Shown in pieces: positions 11,141-22,349 of a DNA stretch of 44,022 nt (position 1 is its first letter; each line of letters opens with the position of its first letter). The DNA is from CAZCZU01 sp964503475 (GTDB lineage Bacteria; Pseudomonadota; Zetaproteobacteria; Mariprofundales; Mariprofundaceae): assembly GCA_964503475.1 (NCBI GenBank), contig CAZCZU010000020.1, forward strand, positions 1 to 44,022, read 5' to 3'. Under the pieces are notes generated by a model. The model saw only the letters and a program-made list of their open reading frames with translations, was not told the origin of the DNA and searched no databases. Made by a program: the position numbers and the translations under genes.

Positions 11141-11178
11141 CCCGGCGTACAGCCTGCCGTTTCGGCTACAATGGCAGC

Positions 11179-12285
11179 ATGAGAGTTATTCCGGCACTTC
11201 TGTCTTTTCTCCTCAGCCTGCCAGCCGCAGCAGCCGACCTTGCACGCGTCCACCTGCCACCGGGCTTTGCCATCGACTACTTCGCCGAACGCATTCCCGA
11301 TGCCCGCTCGCTGACTCTGGGGGCCAACGGCACCGTCTTTGTCGGCAACCGCAAGGGCGGCAAGGTCTACGCCCTCGTCGATGGCGACCGCAACGGCCGG
11401 GCAGACAAGCGCTACATCATCGCCGACGACCTGGACACCCCGAACGGTATCGCCTTCCTGAACGGCGACCTCTTTGTCGCCACCCATCGCCGTATCCTCA
11501 GATTCGCCGCTATCGAGTCGCATCTTGCCCATCCGCCCCGGCCTGAAGTGATCGTCGATCATCTGCCCGCCCCCACCCATCACGGCTGGCGTTATCTGGC
11601 TGCCGGGCCGGACGGCTGGCTCTATCTCTCCATCGGCGCTCCCTGCAACATCTGCGATCGGGGGCTTCCCTTCGCTGCCATCCATCGCCTGCGCCCGGAC
11701 GGCAGTGGCATGCAGGTGTGGGCCGAAGGGGTGCGCAACTCGATCGGTATCACCTGGTCACCACAGGATGGGGCCATGTGGTTCACCGATAACGGGCGCG
11801 ACTGGCTGGGCGACGATGCACCGCCGGATGAACTCAACCGGGCCGACCAGGCCGGCATGCACTTCGGCTACCCCTACCGGCATGGCCACACCATTGTCGA
11901 TCCCGAATATGGCGAACGGACACCCGATCGTCCCCTGACACCCCCAGCCCTGGAACTGGATGCCCATGTCGCAGCCCTCGGCCTGCGCTTCTATACCGGC
12001 ACCATGTTTCCCGACCACTACCGCGGCCAGCTGTTCATCGCCGAGTACGGCTCCTGGAATCGCTCCGACCCGGCCGGCTATCGCATCGAAGTGGTCACCA
12101 TCGATGGCAACAGGGCCACCGGCCATCGCACCTTCGCCGATGGCTGGCTATTGCCGGACGGGCGCAAATGGGGACGCCCGGTCGACCTGCTGGTCATGCC
12201 GGATGGCGCCCTGCTCGTCTCCGACGACATGCAGGGCGCCGTCTACCGTATCAGCTGGCACGGCCTCGGGCAGGCAAGCCACTAA
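11179..12285 (+). CDS. Secreted PQQ-type sugar (glucose/sorbosone) dehydrogenase-like protein
   Basis: A 368-aa beta-propeller protein of the glucose/sorbosone dehydrogenase family. A Sec signal peptide is visible (MRVIPALLSFLLSLPAAAAD, cleavage near residue 20), so it is periplasmic. Family blocks include the repeated propeller strands VFVGNRKGGKVYAL and GIAFLNGDLFVATH, then HHGWRYLAAGPDGWLYLSIG, YPYRHGHT, RGQLFIAEYGSWNRS, and the final PVDLLVMPDGALLVSDD and AVYRISW. PQQ binding and true dehydrogenase activity cannot be confirmed from sequence. It is last in the plus-strand group and ends at a terminator shared with rho. Confidence 0.85.
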   Translation: MRVIPALLSFLLSLPAAAADLARVHLPPGFAIDYFAERIPDARSLTLGANGTVFVGNRKGGKVYALVDGDRNGRADKRYIIADDLDTPNGIAFLNGDLFVATHRRILRFAAIESHLAHPPRPEVIVDHLPAPTHHGWRYLAAGPDGWLYLSIGAPCNICDRGLPFAAIHRLRPDGSGMQVWAEGVRNSIGITWSPQDGAMWFTDNGRDWLGDDAPPDELNRADQAGMHFGYPYRHGHTIVDPEYGERTPDRPLTPPALELDAHVAALGLRFYTGTMFPDHYRGQLFIAEYGSWNRSDPAGYRIEVVTIDGNRATGHRTFADGWLLPDGRKWGRPVDLLVMPDGALLVSDDMQGAVYRISWHGLGQASH

Positions 12286-12288
12286 ACG

Positions 12289-12319
12289 AAAAAGGCCCGC
12301 CGGAAGTCGGCGGGCCTTT
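12289..12319. terminator. Two-sided terminator between the sugar dehydrogenase gene and rho
   Basis: Nine-base-pair perfect stem: GGCCCGCCG (12294-12302) and CGGCGGGCC (12308-12316), loop GAAGT. It is followed by TTT on the plus strand and preceded by five A residues (12289-12293), which read as a U-run on the minus strand. It can therefore end both converging transcripts. Confidence 0.88.
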
Positions 12320-12344
12320 GCATGGCAGTCACCAACGTTCGTGA

Positions 12345-13997
<1,653 letters not shown>

Positions 13998-14128
13998 ATT
14001 GTTTATCTCCACAAGAACCATTCGGGGGAAGTCGGCGCTGCTGCGCCTAAGGTTTTATTTGAATTGAATCAGGTAAGGGGAAGTTGTTGATCTGCAGAAC
14101 CGATGTCTCAAGAGCAGCAACTATTCGA

Positions 14129-14157
14129 TTGCTACAACCGCCCCATGGTACTGTCAA
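14129..14157 (-). promoter_or_regulatory. Possible rho promoter
   Basis: On the minus strand TTGACA (14157-14152) is followed after 17 bases by TAGCAA (14134-14129). The -35 is perfect and the -10 is poor. The implied leader to rho is about 125 nt and holds a small hairpin (GGCGC/GCGCC near 14033-14046). The call rests on consensus match only. Confidence 0.3.
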
Positions 14158-14190
14158 GCGGGGGTTATACCTGTTTCGGCAACTGCCTGC

Positions 14191-14790
14191 TCAGATGGCA
14201 AAGCGCTGCGCCAGCCGGGCATGCAGTGCTTTCACCTGTTCGCGCAAAGCCTCCTGGCTTCCGTTGTTTTCCAGCACGTAGTCGGCCTGCTTCCGGCGCC
14301 GGGCATCATCGCACTGGCGAGCGATGATCGATTCGAACAACGCCTCACTCTGGCGGCCTCGGGCCAGCACGCGTCGGCGCCGCTCCTCTCTGTCGGCCAG
14401 CACCACCACAACGGCATCCATACGCGACGCCGCTCCCGACTCCAGCAGTACGGATGCCTCGATCAGGGCATACGGCGAGGATTGGCGCTGCAGCCATCGC
14501 TGCTCCTCCTCCCGGATCAGCGGATGCATCACCCCGTTCAGCCGTGCCGTTTGCTTCGGATCGGTGAAACAGAGGGCTGCCAGGCGGGGCCGATCAAGTG
14601 TTCCGTCGCCACGCAAAATTTCCCGGCCAAAGCAGGCCACAAGAGCCTGCAGTCCCGGCTCGCCCGGTTCGGTCAGTTGTCGCCCCACTGCATCGAGATC
14701 GAGTACCGGCACCGCAAGATCGGCAAACATCGATGCCACCGTACTCTTGCCGCTGCCGATTCCCCCGGTCAGGCCAACGGCAACCGTCAC
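14191..14790 (-). CDS. coaE: Dephospho-CoA kinase
   Basis: A 199-aa P-loop kinase for the last step of coenzyme A synthesis, phosphorylating the ribose 3'-OH of dephospho-CoA. Walker A is GLTGGIGSGKST (residues 6-17, K15). Further marks are the LDLDAVGR block, HPLIREEEQRW, an ALIEASVLLESG strand and the C-terminal SIIARQCDDARRRKQADYVLENNG. It starts with GTG, directly after the pilD stop codon with no gap (TGA-GTG), so it is translationally coupled to pilD. The pilD-coaE pairing is common in Gammaproteobacteria. It is the last gene of the long minus-strand run. Confidence 0.95.
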   Translation of the reverse strand: MTVAVGLTGGIGSGKSTVASMFADLAVPVLDLDAVGRQLTEPGEPGLQALVACFGREILRGDGTLDRPRLAALCFTDPKQTARLNGVMHPLIREEEQRWLQRQSSPYALIEASVLLESGAASRMDAVVVVLADREERRRRVLARGRQSEALFESIIARQCDDARRRKQADYVLENNGSQEALREQVKALHARLAQRFAI

Positions 14791-15573
14791 TCAGCCCACC
14801 GTCATCAGCGAGGTATACCAGTGCAGAATAGCATCCCCCCAGATGAACCAGACCACCCCGGCTGCAGCCAGGTAGGGGCCGAAAGGAATCTCGGCCCGCA
14901 TATGCCTGCCCGCGGCCAGCAGCGACAGACTGCCGATGATCGCGCCGACCACGGATGAAAAGAAGACGATAAACGGCAGGGCCTGCCAGCCCATGAATGC
15001 ACCCAGCATCGCCAGCAGCTTGAAGTCGCCATAACCCATGCCCTCACGTCCGGTCACCATCAGGAACAGGCGCGCCACCAGCCAGAAGAATCCGTAGCCG
15101 GCAACGGCACCGATCAACGCGCTGACCGGATCGCCCAGCCACCACGCAAAGAGCAGCCCCATGGCGATACCCGGAAAGGTCAGCACATTGGGCAGCAAGC
15201 CGGTCTCCAGATCGATCAGGGTCAGAATCCATAACAGGCTGATCAGCACCAGCGCCTGCAAGAGCTGTGGCGTCGGCCCGAAATGCCAGGCCAGCAGTGC
15301 CCAGCTGATTCCCATGACCGCCTCCAGCAACGGGTAGCGCCCCGAGATGGAAGCATCGCAATGCCTGCAGCGACCACGGAGCAGCAGCCACGAAAAGAGC
15401 GGCACATTATCGTACCAGGCGATCGCGTGGCCGCAGGCAGGGCAACGGCTACCGGGAAAAGCCACCGACTCGCCCCGGGGAATCCGGTGTACACAGACAT
15501 TGGCAAAACTGCCGAACACCAGGCCGAACAGGCCTGCAGCAACAATAAACCAGATCATGGCAGCTTCATTCAT
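14791..15573 (-). CDS. pilD: Prepilin peptidase / N-methyltransferase PilD
   Basis: A 260-aa bifunctional inner-membrane aspartic peptidase that cleaves and N-methylates type IV prepilins and pseudopilins. The N-terminal domain has FGSFANVCVHRIP and a zinc-type double CxxC (C44/C47 and C69/C72) required for the methylase half. The peptidase half has the two aspartate sites, LIDLETGLLPN and GMGYGDFKLLAMLGAF, among about seven or eight hydrophobic segments. Its start overlaps the pilR stop by eight bases. M1 at 15573 or the in-frame ATG five codons on could be the true start. It processes the pilus machinery products encoded upstream; no pilin gene is in the window. Confidence 0.95.
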   Translation of the reverse strand: MNEAAMIWFIVAAGLFGLVFGSFANVCVHRIPRGESVAFPGSRCPACGHAIAWYDNVPLFSWLLLRGRCRHCDASISGRYPLLEAVMGISWALLAWHFGPTPQLLQALVLISLLWILTLIDLETGLLPNVLTFPGIAMGLLFAWWLGDPVSALIGAVAGYGFFWLVARLFLMVTGREGMGYGDFKLLAMLGAFMGWQALPFIVFFSSVVGAIIGSLSLLAAGRHMRAEIPFGPYLAAAGVVWFIWGDAILHWYTSLMTVG

Positions 15574-16912
15574 CCTTCATTCCCAGTTTGCGCAGGCGGT
15601 AGCGCATGGAGCGGAACGTGATTCCGAGTTGTTTCGCCGCCTGAGTGGCATTGCCGCCACTCGCCTGCATCGCCTCTTCGATCATGCTGCGCTCGACCTG
15701 CTCCAGCGCCTGGTCCAGATCCATGCCCTGTCGCTGCATCTCCTGCACCGATACGGCTGCCCCATCGCCCGGGGCATAAAGTTCGTTCAGCAGCGAGGCA
15801 TCCAGCTCATCGCCTTCCGACAACGCCGTCAGACGATAGAGCAGATTTTCCAGTTCGCGCACATTGCCCATCAGCGGCAATCCCGCAAGTCTTTCCATGC
15901 AGGCATCCGTCACCGTCACGTCACTGCCTGCCCGTTGCAGCAGTGCTCCGACCAGTTCCGGGATGTCCTCCCGTCGCTGACGCAGGGGAGGCATATGGAC
16001 CGGAACGACATTCAGTCGGTAAAACAGATCCTCGCGAAATCGCCCCTGCTGCACCTCTTCAGCAAGATCGCGATTGGTGGCAGCGACCACCCGCACATCG
16101 GCATCCCGCTCCGCATCGTCACCCACCCGGCGCAATCGCCGTTCCTGCAAAACACGCAGTAATTTCACCTGGATTGCCGCCGGCATTTCACCAATCTCGT
16201 CCAGAAACAGGGTTCCGCCATTGGCCGACTCGATCAGGCCGGCACGGTCGTTGTCGGCCCCGGTAAACGAGCCTTTGCGATGGCCGAACAGTTCGGACTC
16301 AAACAGCCCTTCCGGGATAGCGCCGCAGTGAACCGGCACAAACGGGCCATCCTTGCGAGCAGAGTGTTTATGCAGAAAACGGGCGGCCAGTTCCTTGCCC
16401 GTGCCCGACTCGCCGGTAATCAGCACCGTAAAATCGCGGCGCCCTGCCCGCAGCAGACGCTCCCTCACCCGCTGCATCGAAATCGAATGGCCAATCAGTA
16501 TCTCGCCATCGTCACCGAGCTCAGGCACAGGCGATTCTTCACCCTTTTCATCTGCGCTCAGTGCACGCTCCACCGCTTCGGCCAGCTCCTCGCTCGAAAC
16601 CGGTTTGGTCAGGTAATCGAATGCGCCCTCGCGCATGGCTTCGACGGCTGTCTCGGCGCTGGCATAAGCAGTCAGCAACAGCACCTGCGCCTGGGGCTGC
16701 TGTTCGGCGGCCATGCGCACCACTTCAAGGCCGGCATCACGCCCATCCATGCGCAGATCGGTCAGGACCAGGTCAAATTGCTTTTCCTGAAGGGCATGCG
16801 CCGCTTCGTCCGGACCGCCGCAACCGGTGACATCATGCCCCTGCGTCTCCAGCCCGAGCGAGAGCACCTTGCGCGCGTTGGCCTCATCCTCAACCAGCAG
16901 AATCTGCGCCAT
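15566..16912 (-). CDS. pilR: Sigma-54-dependent response regulator PilR
   Basis: A 448-aa NtrC-type activator: an N-terminal receiver with phospho-acceptor D52 (LTDLRMDG), a central AAA+ domain with Walker A GESGTGKE and the sigma-54 contact loop GSFTGA (the PilR-like variant of GAFTGA), an LDEIGEM Walker B region, and a C-terminal Fis-type helix-turn-helix (GNATQAAKQLGITFRSMRYR). The ATG at 16912 is chosen because GGAGG lies a few bases upstream and the product starts MAQILLVEDE; the open frame further upstream is antisense-like filler. It overlaps the 3' end of pilS by 23 bases. It should activate pilin transcription at a sigma-54 promoter outside this window. Confidence 0.93.
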   Translation of the reverse strand: MAQILLVEDEANARKVLSLGLETQGHDVTGCGGPDEAAHALQEKQFDLVLTDLRMDGRDAGLEVVRMAAEQQPQAQVLLLTAYASAETAVEAMREGAFDYLTKPVSSEELAEAVERALSADEKGEESPVPELGDDGEILIGHSISMQRVRERLLRAGRRDFTVLITGESGTGKELAARFLHKHSARKDGPFVPVHCGAIPEGLFESELFGHRKGSFTGADNDRAGLIESANGGTLFLDEIGEMPAAIQVKLLRVLQERRLRRVGDDAERDADVRVVAATNRDLAEEVQQGRFREDLFYRLNVVPVHMPPLRQRREDIPELVGALLQRAGSDVTVTDACMERLAGLPLMGNVRELENLLYRLTALSEGDELDASLLNELYAPGDGAAVSVQEMQRQGMDLDQALEQVERSMIEEAMQASGGNATQAAKQLGITFRSMRYRLRKLGMKDE

Positions 16913-18488
16913 GGCTTTCCTCCACACCGCCAAAAATCGTAAATGTCGTACCCTTGCTGCCGCTGTCGACATCGATCTTCCAGCCATTGGCATCGCAGAC
17001 CTGGCGTACGGTGGCCAGGCCGAGGCCAATCCCCTTGGTCCGCCCGGTGGCAAACGGCTCGAAAATATGGGCACGGATATCCGCAGGTATCCCCTCGCCC
17101 CGATCAGATACCGTCAATCGCCACTGCTGGTAATCACCGGAAAATTCCACCCGGATACTCCCAAGCTCGGGACTGGCAATCGTGGCATTGCGCAACAGAT
17201 TATCCAGTACTAGGCGCAGATGATCCGGATCCACATGCAGCTGCTTCATCGCCACAGAAGCCGTAATGCCGAGTTTGCCGCTGATATCGATCTGCTGAAT
17301 TGATGCTGTGACCAGTTCATCGATATCGGACTCTGCCGGCTTGGGCTCCAGTGGCTGCGTGTAATCGAGCATATCCGATACGAGTCGATTCAAGCGGGCA
17401 ATCTCCTCCTGAATAATGTGCTGCATATCCGTCTGACGATCTTGACTGGCGGTGTTAATCAGTTCGACAGCGTAACTGATGGTATGCATCGGATTGCGCA
17501 GTTCGTGCGCCAGCATCGCTGCCATCCGCCCCATCGCCGCCAGCTTCTCCTGCTCTACCAGCTTGCGTTCCAGCAGACGCAGCTCGCTGAGATCCACCAA
17601 CGTCACCAGCCAGGCCGCCTGGGGATCCCCCTCCTCCAGTCTTGCGGCAGTCACCAGATAGCTGCCGCCCGTCTGTTGCCACTCGGTCTGGAAAAGATCG
17701 GAATCCGGATGCTTGAAAAAGTGCACAAGCGGTCGTGGCAGGGGCCAGAAGGCATCCAGGCTTACCCCGCCCGGATTCTCGCCCAGTTGAAGAATCCTGC
17801 GTGCCGCAACGTTGCTGTCCTGTACGAAGCACTGTTCGTCGAGAATCAGGATGCCCTCCTGCATCGATGCCATGACCTGCTCGTGCAACTCCTTCAGGCG
17901 ACGATGCTGACGCACAACCTTATGCTGTTCGCTCTGCAGTCCTGCATGGCGCTGCACAATCGCGGCCATCACACCGCCCACCAGAAACAGCACCGAGGTC
18001 TGCAGCAGCAGATGCAGCACCGAATCAAATGGCAGGGGGGCCTGATACCACCAGGCATGGCCATAGATGGTTCCCAGGTAGGCGATACAGCTGAGGATTG
18101 CCGTACTGATGACCACCAGAACATGCGACTGGGTACCGGCCGCCACGACGATCAGACCAAAGACGAAAACGAAAGGGCTGTAAAAGCCACCGGTGATAAA
18201 CACCAGGGCAGCCACAAGGATCACATCGGTACTAAACTGAAACAGCAGCTGCGGCCCGAACCCACCGAACCTGCGCAACATCAGCCACTGCAGTATGGCC
18301 ACCAGATAGTAGGATCCGGCAATAGCTCCGATCACCTCACGACTGAAATCGGATGAGGTCGTATGATATAGATATCCGGCAATAATAAAGACTGGCACTG
18401 CAGCCAGGCAACGTAATACCAGAAGCTGCCCCAGTCGCCGGCTATGACTCTCCATCAGGGGAGATGCAGTCGAATTATGCTCATTCAT
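16890..18488 (-). CDS. pilS: Membrane sensor histidine kinase PilS
   Basis: A 532-aa sensor kinase. The N-terminal part holds about six hydrophobic segments (residues 20-185), then a short coiled stretch, a PAS-like domain (MQEGILILDEQCFVQDSN), a HisKA dimerisation domain with phospho-acceptor H328 in LAHELRNPMH, and an HATPase_c domain with an N-box (DNLLRNA), DRGEGIP and GIGLGLATVRQVCDANGW. The order and the adjacent PilR make it PilS, which in Pseudomonas reads pilin levels in the membrane. It sits between pilC and pilR and overlaps the latter. Confidence 0.93.
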   Translation of the reverse strand: MNEHNSTASPLMESHSRRLGQLLVLRCLAAVPVFIIAGYLYHTTSSDFSREVIGAIAGSYYLVAILQWLMLRRFGGFGPQLLFQFSTDVILVAALVFITGGFYSPFVFVFGLIVVAAGTQSHVLVVISTAILSCIAYLGTIYGHAWWYQAPLPFDSVLHLLLQTSVLFLVGGVMAAIVQRHAGLQSEQHKVVRQHRRLKELHEQVMASMQEGILILDEQCFVQDSNVAARRILQLGENPGGVSLDAFWPLPRPLVHFFKHPDSDLFQTEWQQTGGSYLVTAARLEEGDPQAAWLVTLVDLSELRLLERKLVEQEKLAAMGRMAAMLAHELRNPMHTISYAVELINTASQDRQTDMQHIIQEEIARLNRLVSDMLDYTQPLEPKPAESDIDELVTASIQQIDISGKLGITASVAMKQLHVDPDHLRLVLDNLLRNATIASPELGSIRVEFSGDYQQWRLTVSDRGEGIPADIRAHIFEPFATGRTKGIGLGLATVRQVCDANGWKIDVDSGSKGTTFTIFGGVEESHGADSAG

Positions 18489-18519
18489 ACGCAGTCATAC
18501 CTGCGCCGATGCATTGTTA

Positions 18520-19719
18520 TCAGGAAGCAACAACCGATGCCATCTTGAAGATCGGCAGGTACATCGAGATCACCAGGCCACCGATGACGACGCCCAGGAA
18601 TGCCATGATAAAGGGCTCCATCAGGGCAGTCATTCCATCGACAGCCGTATCGACCTCCTCCTCGTAGAAATCGGCAATCTTGCTGAGCATCTCCTCCAGC
18701 GAACCGGTCTGCTCACCGATCGAGATCATCTGGGTCACCATGACCGGGAAGATACCGCTCTCCTCCAGCGGCGCGGTCAGGGTCTGGCCCTGGCTGATCG
18801 ACTCCTTACTGCCGATGATGACCTCCTCGATGACCACGTTGCCCGAGGTCTCCGCCACGGTATCGAGCGAATCGAGAATTGGCACGCCGGCCGCCGTCAG
18901 CGTCGAAAAGGTGCGGCAGAAACGGGCCACAGCCCCCTTGCGCAGCACGTCACCGATCACCGGCAGGTTGAGCAGAAGTTTATCGAGCTGGAAGCGTCCC
19001 TGAGGCGTCTGATAAATGGCTCGAATGCCGAACACCAGGGCAATCGGGGCCCCGAACACAACATACCAGTATTCGACAAAGGCATCGGAGATGGCCATCG
19101 TGATCTTGGTCGGTCCCGGCAGGTCGGCGCCGAAATCGGCAAACATCTCGCCAAACACCGGAATCACGAAAATCATCAGGATGGCCGTCACGATGAATGC
19201 GACGACCATGATTGCTACCGGATAGACCATGGCCGACTTGATTTTGGCCTTCAGAGCCAGTGACTTCTCCTTGTATTCACACAGGCGCAGCAGAATGGTA
19301 TCAAGAATACCGCCCTGCTCACCCGCCTCGACCAGGGCACAGGTCAGGCGATCGAACTCCTTGGGAAATCGACGCATCGTCTCCCCCAGCGGAGAACCAC
19401 CTTCAAGGCCGTTGCGCACATCCTTGAGCAGCTTGATCATCGCCTTCTTCTCGGCTCCCTTCTCGGCCAGTTCGAAGCACTGCACCAGGGGCAGGCCAGC
19501 ATTGATCATCGTGGAGAGCTGGCGAAAGAAGACCGAAACATCCTTTTCCTCGACCTTCTCAGGGAAAATTTCAATTTCGACCGGCTTCTTCTTGACCTTG
19601 ATCTCGGTCAGCCCCTGCCTGCGCAGCATGGCCGTGGCAATATCCTTGTTGGCCACCTCGAGCTCACCGCTCTTGTTCTGACCCTGTTTGGTTTTCGCCG
19701 TATAAAGAAAAATCGCCAT
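18520..19719 (-). CDS. pilC: Type IV pilus inner-membrane platform protein PilC
   Basis: A 399-aa GspF/PilC family protein on which the PilB ATPase acts during pilus extension. It has two copies of the T2SSF cytoplasmic domain: the first around residues 67-190 (FFRQLSTMINAGLPLVQCFELAE), the second around 270-390 (FCRTFSTLTAAGVPILDSLDTVAE), each followed by membrane helices (AIMVVAFIVTAILMIFVIPVF; AFLGVVIGGLVISMYLPIF). The N-terminus MAIFLYTAKTKQGQNKSGEL is typical. It starts one base after the pilB stop, so the two are coupled. Confidence 0.96.
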   Translation of the reverse strand: MAIFLYTAKTKQGQNKSGELEVANKDIATAMLRRQGLTEIKVKKKPVEIEIFPEKVEEKDVSVFFRQLSTMINAGLPLVQCFELAEKGAEKKAMIKLLKDVRNGLEGGSPLGETMRRFPKEFDRLTCALVEAGEQGGILDTILLRLCEYKEKSLALKAKIKSAMVYPVAIMVVAFIVTAILMIFVIPVFGEMFADFGADLPGPTKITMAISDAFVEYWYVVFGAPIALVFGIRAIYQTPQGRFQLDKLLLNLPVIGDVLRKGAVARFCRTFSTLTAAGVPILDSLDTVAETSGNVVIEEVIIGSKESISQGQTLTAPLEESGIFPVMVTQMISIGEQTGSLEEMLSKIADFYEEEVDTAVDGMTALMEPFIMAFLGVVIGGLVISMYLPIFKMASVVAS

Positions 19720-19720
19720 A

Positions 19721-21418
19721 TCAGTCCGCCACCGTCACGCGCAGGCACTCTTCGAGCGACAGCACGCCCTCCTTCACTTTGTTCAATGCCGCCATACGCA
19801 GGGTCTTGACCCCTTTCTGAATGGCAATGGCATTGATTTCGTCGGCATTTTTGCCTTCATACACCGCATCGCGAATCTCATCGAAGACCGGCATCACCTG
19901 ATAGATACCGACGCGTCCCTTGTACCCGGTACCGTTGCATACACTGCAACCTTTACCATGCATCGGCTTGAATGTGCCGATCTCCTCTTCCTTGATCCCC
20001 GCATCGATCAGGGCTTCGGCCGGAATATCGATCGGCTCGGCGCACTCCGAGCATATCCGGCGCCCCAGTCGCTGGGCCGTCACCAGATTCACGGCCGAAC
20101 CTACAAGGAAGCTTTCGATTCCCATGTTGATCAGTCGTGTCATGGTCGATGGCGCATCGTTGGTATGCAGAGTGGCCAGCACCATATGACCGGTCAGGGC
20201 CGCCTTGATGCCGATCGCGGCCGTGTCGTAGTCACGAATCTCACCAATCAGGATGATATCGGGATCCTGACGCAGGAATGAGCGCAGGGCGGCCGGGAAG
20301 TCGAGGCCCACGGCTGCGTTCACATTAACCTGGTTGATACCCATGAAGTTGAACTCGACCGGATCCTCGGCCGTGGAAATGTTCACGCCCGGCTGGTTCA
20401 CCTCGGCCACGGCCGAGTAGAGACTCACCGTTTTACCGGAACCGGTCGGACCGGTCACCAGCACCATGCCGTAAGGCAGGTGCACGGCATGTTTGAAGTT
20501 TTTCAGATCCTCTTCCTCGTAGCCCAGCTTGGTCATATCCAGCTGCAGGTTGGAGGGGTCCAGAAGACGCATCACCACCTTCTCGCCAAACAGGGTCGGC
20601 AGGACGGAGACACGGAAGTCGACCGTCTTCGCCTTGGAGAGGCGCAGCTTGATACGACCATCCTGCGGCACGCGCCGTTCGGAGATATCGAGGCGCGACT
20701 GAATCTTGATACGCGAAACGATGGCATCGCGCATTTTCATCGGCGGACGCATGATCTCGTGCAAAACGCCGTCGATACGGTAACGCACGCGAATCACTTT
20801 TTCGTAGGGCTCGATGTGAATATCGGAGGCACCGCGCTTGATGGCATCGAGCAGAATCAGGTTGACCAGTTTAACAACAGGCGCCGCCTCGGTCTCCGCT
20901 GACAGTGAAGCGGCATCCACTTCCGCCTCTTCGGTGTCGACGATCTCCATGTCGCTGGCGCCAAGGTCGGCCATGACATCTTCCAGCTGATCGGCCGCTC
21001 CGGCCATCTCATCCAGCTTGGTGACCAGCTGGCTCTCCTTAACGATCACCACATCGATCTGGCTACCGCTGATAAAGGCCATCTCATCCAGGGCATTGAT
21101 GTCATACGGATCGGCAACGGCCAGCGTCAGGACATTGCCCTTGCGGTGAATCGGCAGCGCCATGTTCTTGCGCATGACATCCATGGAGATATTGGTCAGC
21201 TGCGGGTCGACCTCCACCTTGTTCAGGTCGATGGCCGGACGGCCGAACGCCTTGCCAATAAAATGGGCAAGCTCCTCTTCGGTGAAGATATTCTGCTTCA
21301 CGAGCTGGGCCGTCAGTGTATCGCCGCTGAGTTTCACCTCGCGCAGGACACTGTCCAGCTGCTCTCTGGTGATCGCCTGTTTACGGAGAAGAATATCTCC
21401 CAGTCGCGTCTGCTTCAT
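19721..21418 (-). CDS. pilB: Type IV pilus assembly ATPase PilB
   Basis: A 565-aa hexameric secretion ATPase that powers pilus extension. N-terminal T2SSE_N domain (LGDILLRKQAITREQLDSVL), then the motor domain with Walker A GPTGSGKT (K329), an Asp box region TAEDPVEF, Walker B DPDIILIGEIRD, and the His box TGHMVLATLHTNDAPSTMTRL. The tetracysteine zinc motif C-x2-C ... C-x2-C (ICSECAEPID, CSVCNGTGYKGR) separates PilB from retraction ATPases. It directly follows the aroE stop (TAA-ATG), so it may be cotranscribed with aroE. No pilT is seen. Confidence 0.97.
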   Translation of the reverse strand: MKQTRLGDILLRKQAITREQLDSVLREVKLSGDTLTAQLVKQNIFTEEELAHFIGKAFGRPAIDLNKVEVDPQLTNISMDVMRKNMALPIHRKGNVLTLAVADPYDINALDEMAFISGSQIDVVIVKESQLVTKLDEMAGAADQLEDVMADLGASDMEIVDTEEAEVDAASLSAETEAAPVVKLVNLILLDAIKRGASDIHIEPYEKVIRVRYRIDGVLHEIMRPPMKMRDAIVSRIKIQSRLDISERRVPQDGRIKLRLSKAKTVDFRVSVLPTLFGEKVVMRLLDPSNLQLDMTKLGYEEEDLKNFKHAVHLPYGMVLVTGPTGSGKTVSLYSAVAEVNQPGVNISTAEDPVEFNFMGINQVNVNAAVGLDFPAALRSFLRQDPDIILIGEIRDYDTAAIGIKAALTGHMVLATLHTNDAPSTMTRLINMGIESFLVGSAVNLVTAQRLGRRICSECAEPIDIPAEALIDAGIKEEEIGTFKPMHGKGCSVCNGTGYKGRVGIYQVMPVFDEIRDAVYEGKNADEINAIAIQKGVKTLRMAALNKVKEGVLSLEECLRVTVAD

Positions 21419-22303
21419 TTAGCCAGCCTCCCAGCCGGGAACAGGCATGGACCTGCGCCCCAGCCTGCGTTCCATCCATCGCAAGGCATCCAGCATATCG
21501 GGTCGTTCGCATCGATGCCACAGCGCAAATGCCTCCGCCCCCTGGGCGATCAGCATCGGCAATCCATCCGATACCTGCCAGCCATGTGCTGCTGCCATAC
21601 GGCAGAACACCGTATCTCCGTCGGGACGGTAGACCACGTCGACGGCACTACCTTTACCAGATAGCACAAACGGGAAGTGATCTGCCGCACCAAGTCCGAT
21701 ACTGGTGACATTGATCGCCACGCTGCTCTGCTCCGAATAGCTTGCAACCGCCTGCTGATCCCAGGCCACCAGTTCGCAATGCATCTCATTATAGTGGCTT
21801 TCGGCGTGAGCCAAAAGTTCGCCGGCCCGTTCCGCCCCCCGATTGCAGATTCCCAGCCGGCCGACCCCAAGTCCGGCCAGCGCGTGCAGCACGGCCCGTG
21901 CCGTGCCTCCGGCGCCGAACATCAGGACGGTTGCACCCTGCAATTCGATCCGGAAGGCCTGTAGCAGGGCCGCAATCCCCTGCCAGTCGGTGTTGTGCCC
22001 ATGCCAGCCCTCTTCACCACGCACCAGGGTGTTGACGGCACCGATGCGCTGCGCATGCCCATCCCCGTGCACCAGAGGTAATACCGTCTCCTTGTGGGGG
22101 ACGGTCACGTTCAGGCCCTGCACATGACTTTGGTACAGCCCCTGCACGGCCGATGCGACTTCTCCCTCCTGCACGGCGAAAGGCACATAAACGGCATCCA
22201 CCCCTACCTGCGCAAGAAAGCGCGCCTGGAACACCGGTGACAGGGAGTGTGTCACCGGCTGCCCGATGATGCCATAGACTGCTGTTTTTCCGCTGATTTC
22301 CAC
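21419..22303 (-). CDS. aroE: Shikimate dehydrogenase
   Basis: NADP-dependent reduction of 3-dehydroshikimate in the aromatic amino acid pathway. Visible: substrate-binding GQPVTHSLSPVFQARF, NVTVPHKE with the catalytic Lys and Asp region, NTLVRG, HNTDWQG, and the cofactor loop GAGGTARAVLHALAGLG. The open frame reaches a TTG at 22339. I set the start at GTG 22303 (294 aa), since AGGAAA precedes it and the residue distance to VYGIIGQPVTHSLSP then fits the family; starts at 22333 or 22339 remain possible. It lies between glmS and pilB on the same strand. The C-terminus has an Arg-rich stretch not needed for activity. Confidence 0.92.
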   Translation of the reverse strand: MEISGKTAVYGIIGQPVTHSLSPVFQARFLAQVGVDAVYVPFAVQEGEVASAVQGLYQSHVQGLNVTVPHKETVLPLVHGDGHAQRIGAVNTLVRGEEGWHGHNTDWQGIAALLQAFRIELQGATVLMFGAGGTARAVLHALAGLGVGRLGICNRGAERAGELLAHAESHYNEMHCELVAWDQQAVASYSEQSSVAINVTSIGLGAADHFPFVLSGKGSAVDVVYRPDGDTVFCRMAAAHGWQVSDGLPMLIAQGAEAFALWHRCERPDMLDALRWMERRLGRRSMPVPGWEAG

Positions 22304-22349
22304 ATTTCCTAGCGTAAGGAGTCCATCCGCCACTGTCAAAAATGCTCCG

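Noticed and set aside
14103..14327. 74-aa open frame on the plus strand overlapping coaE
   Set aside because: No Shine-Dalgarno, no recognisable domain, and more than half lies antisense to coaE.
22311..22339. TTGACA, 17 bases, TACGCT as an aroE promoter
   Set aside because: The start of transcription would fall almost on the preferred GTG start codon and leave no room for the ribosome site; the gene is probably read from glmS.
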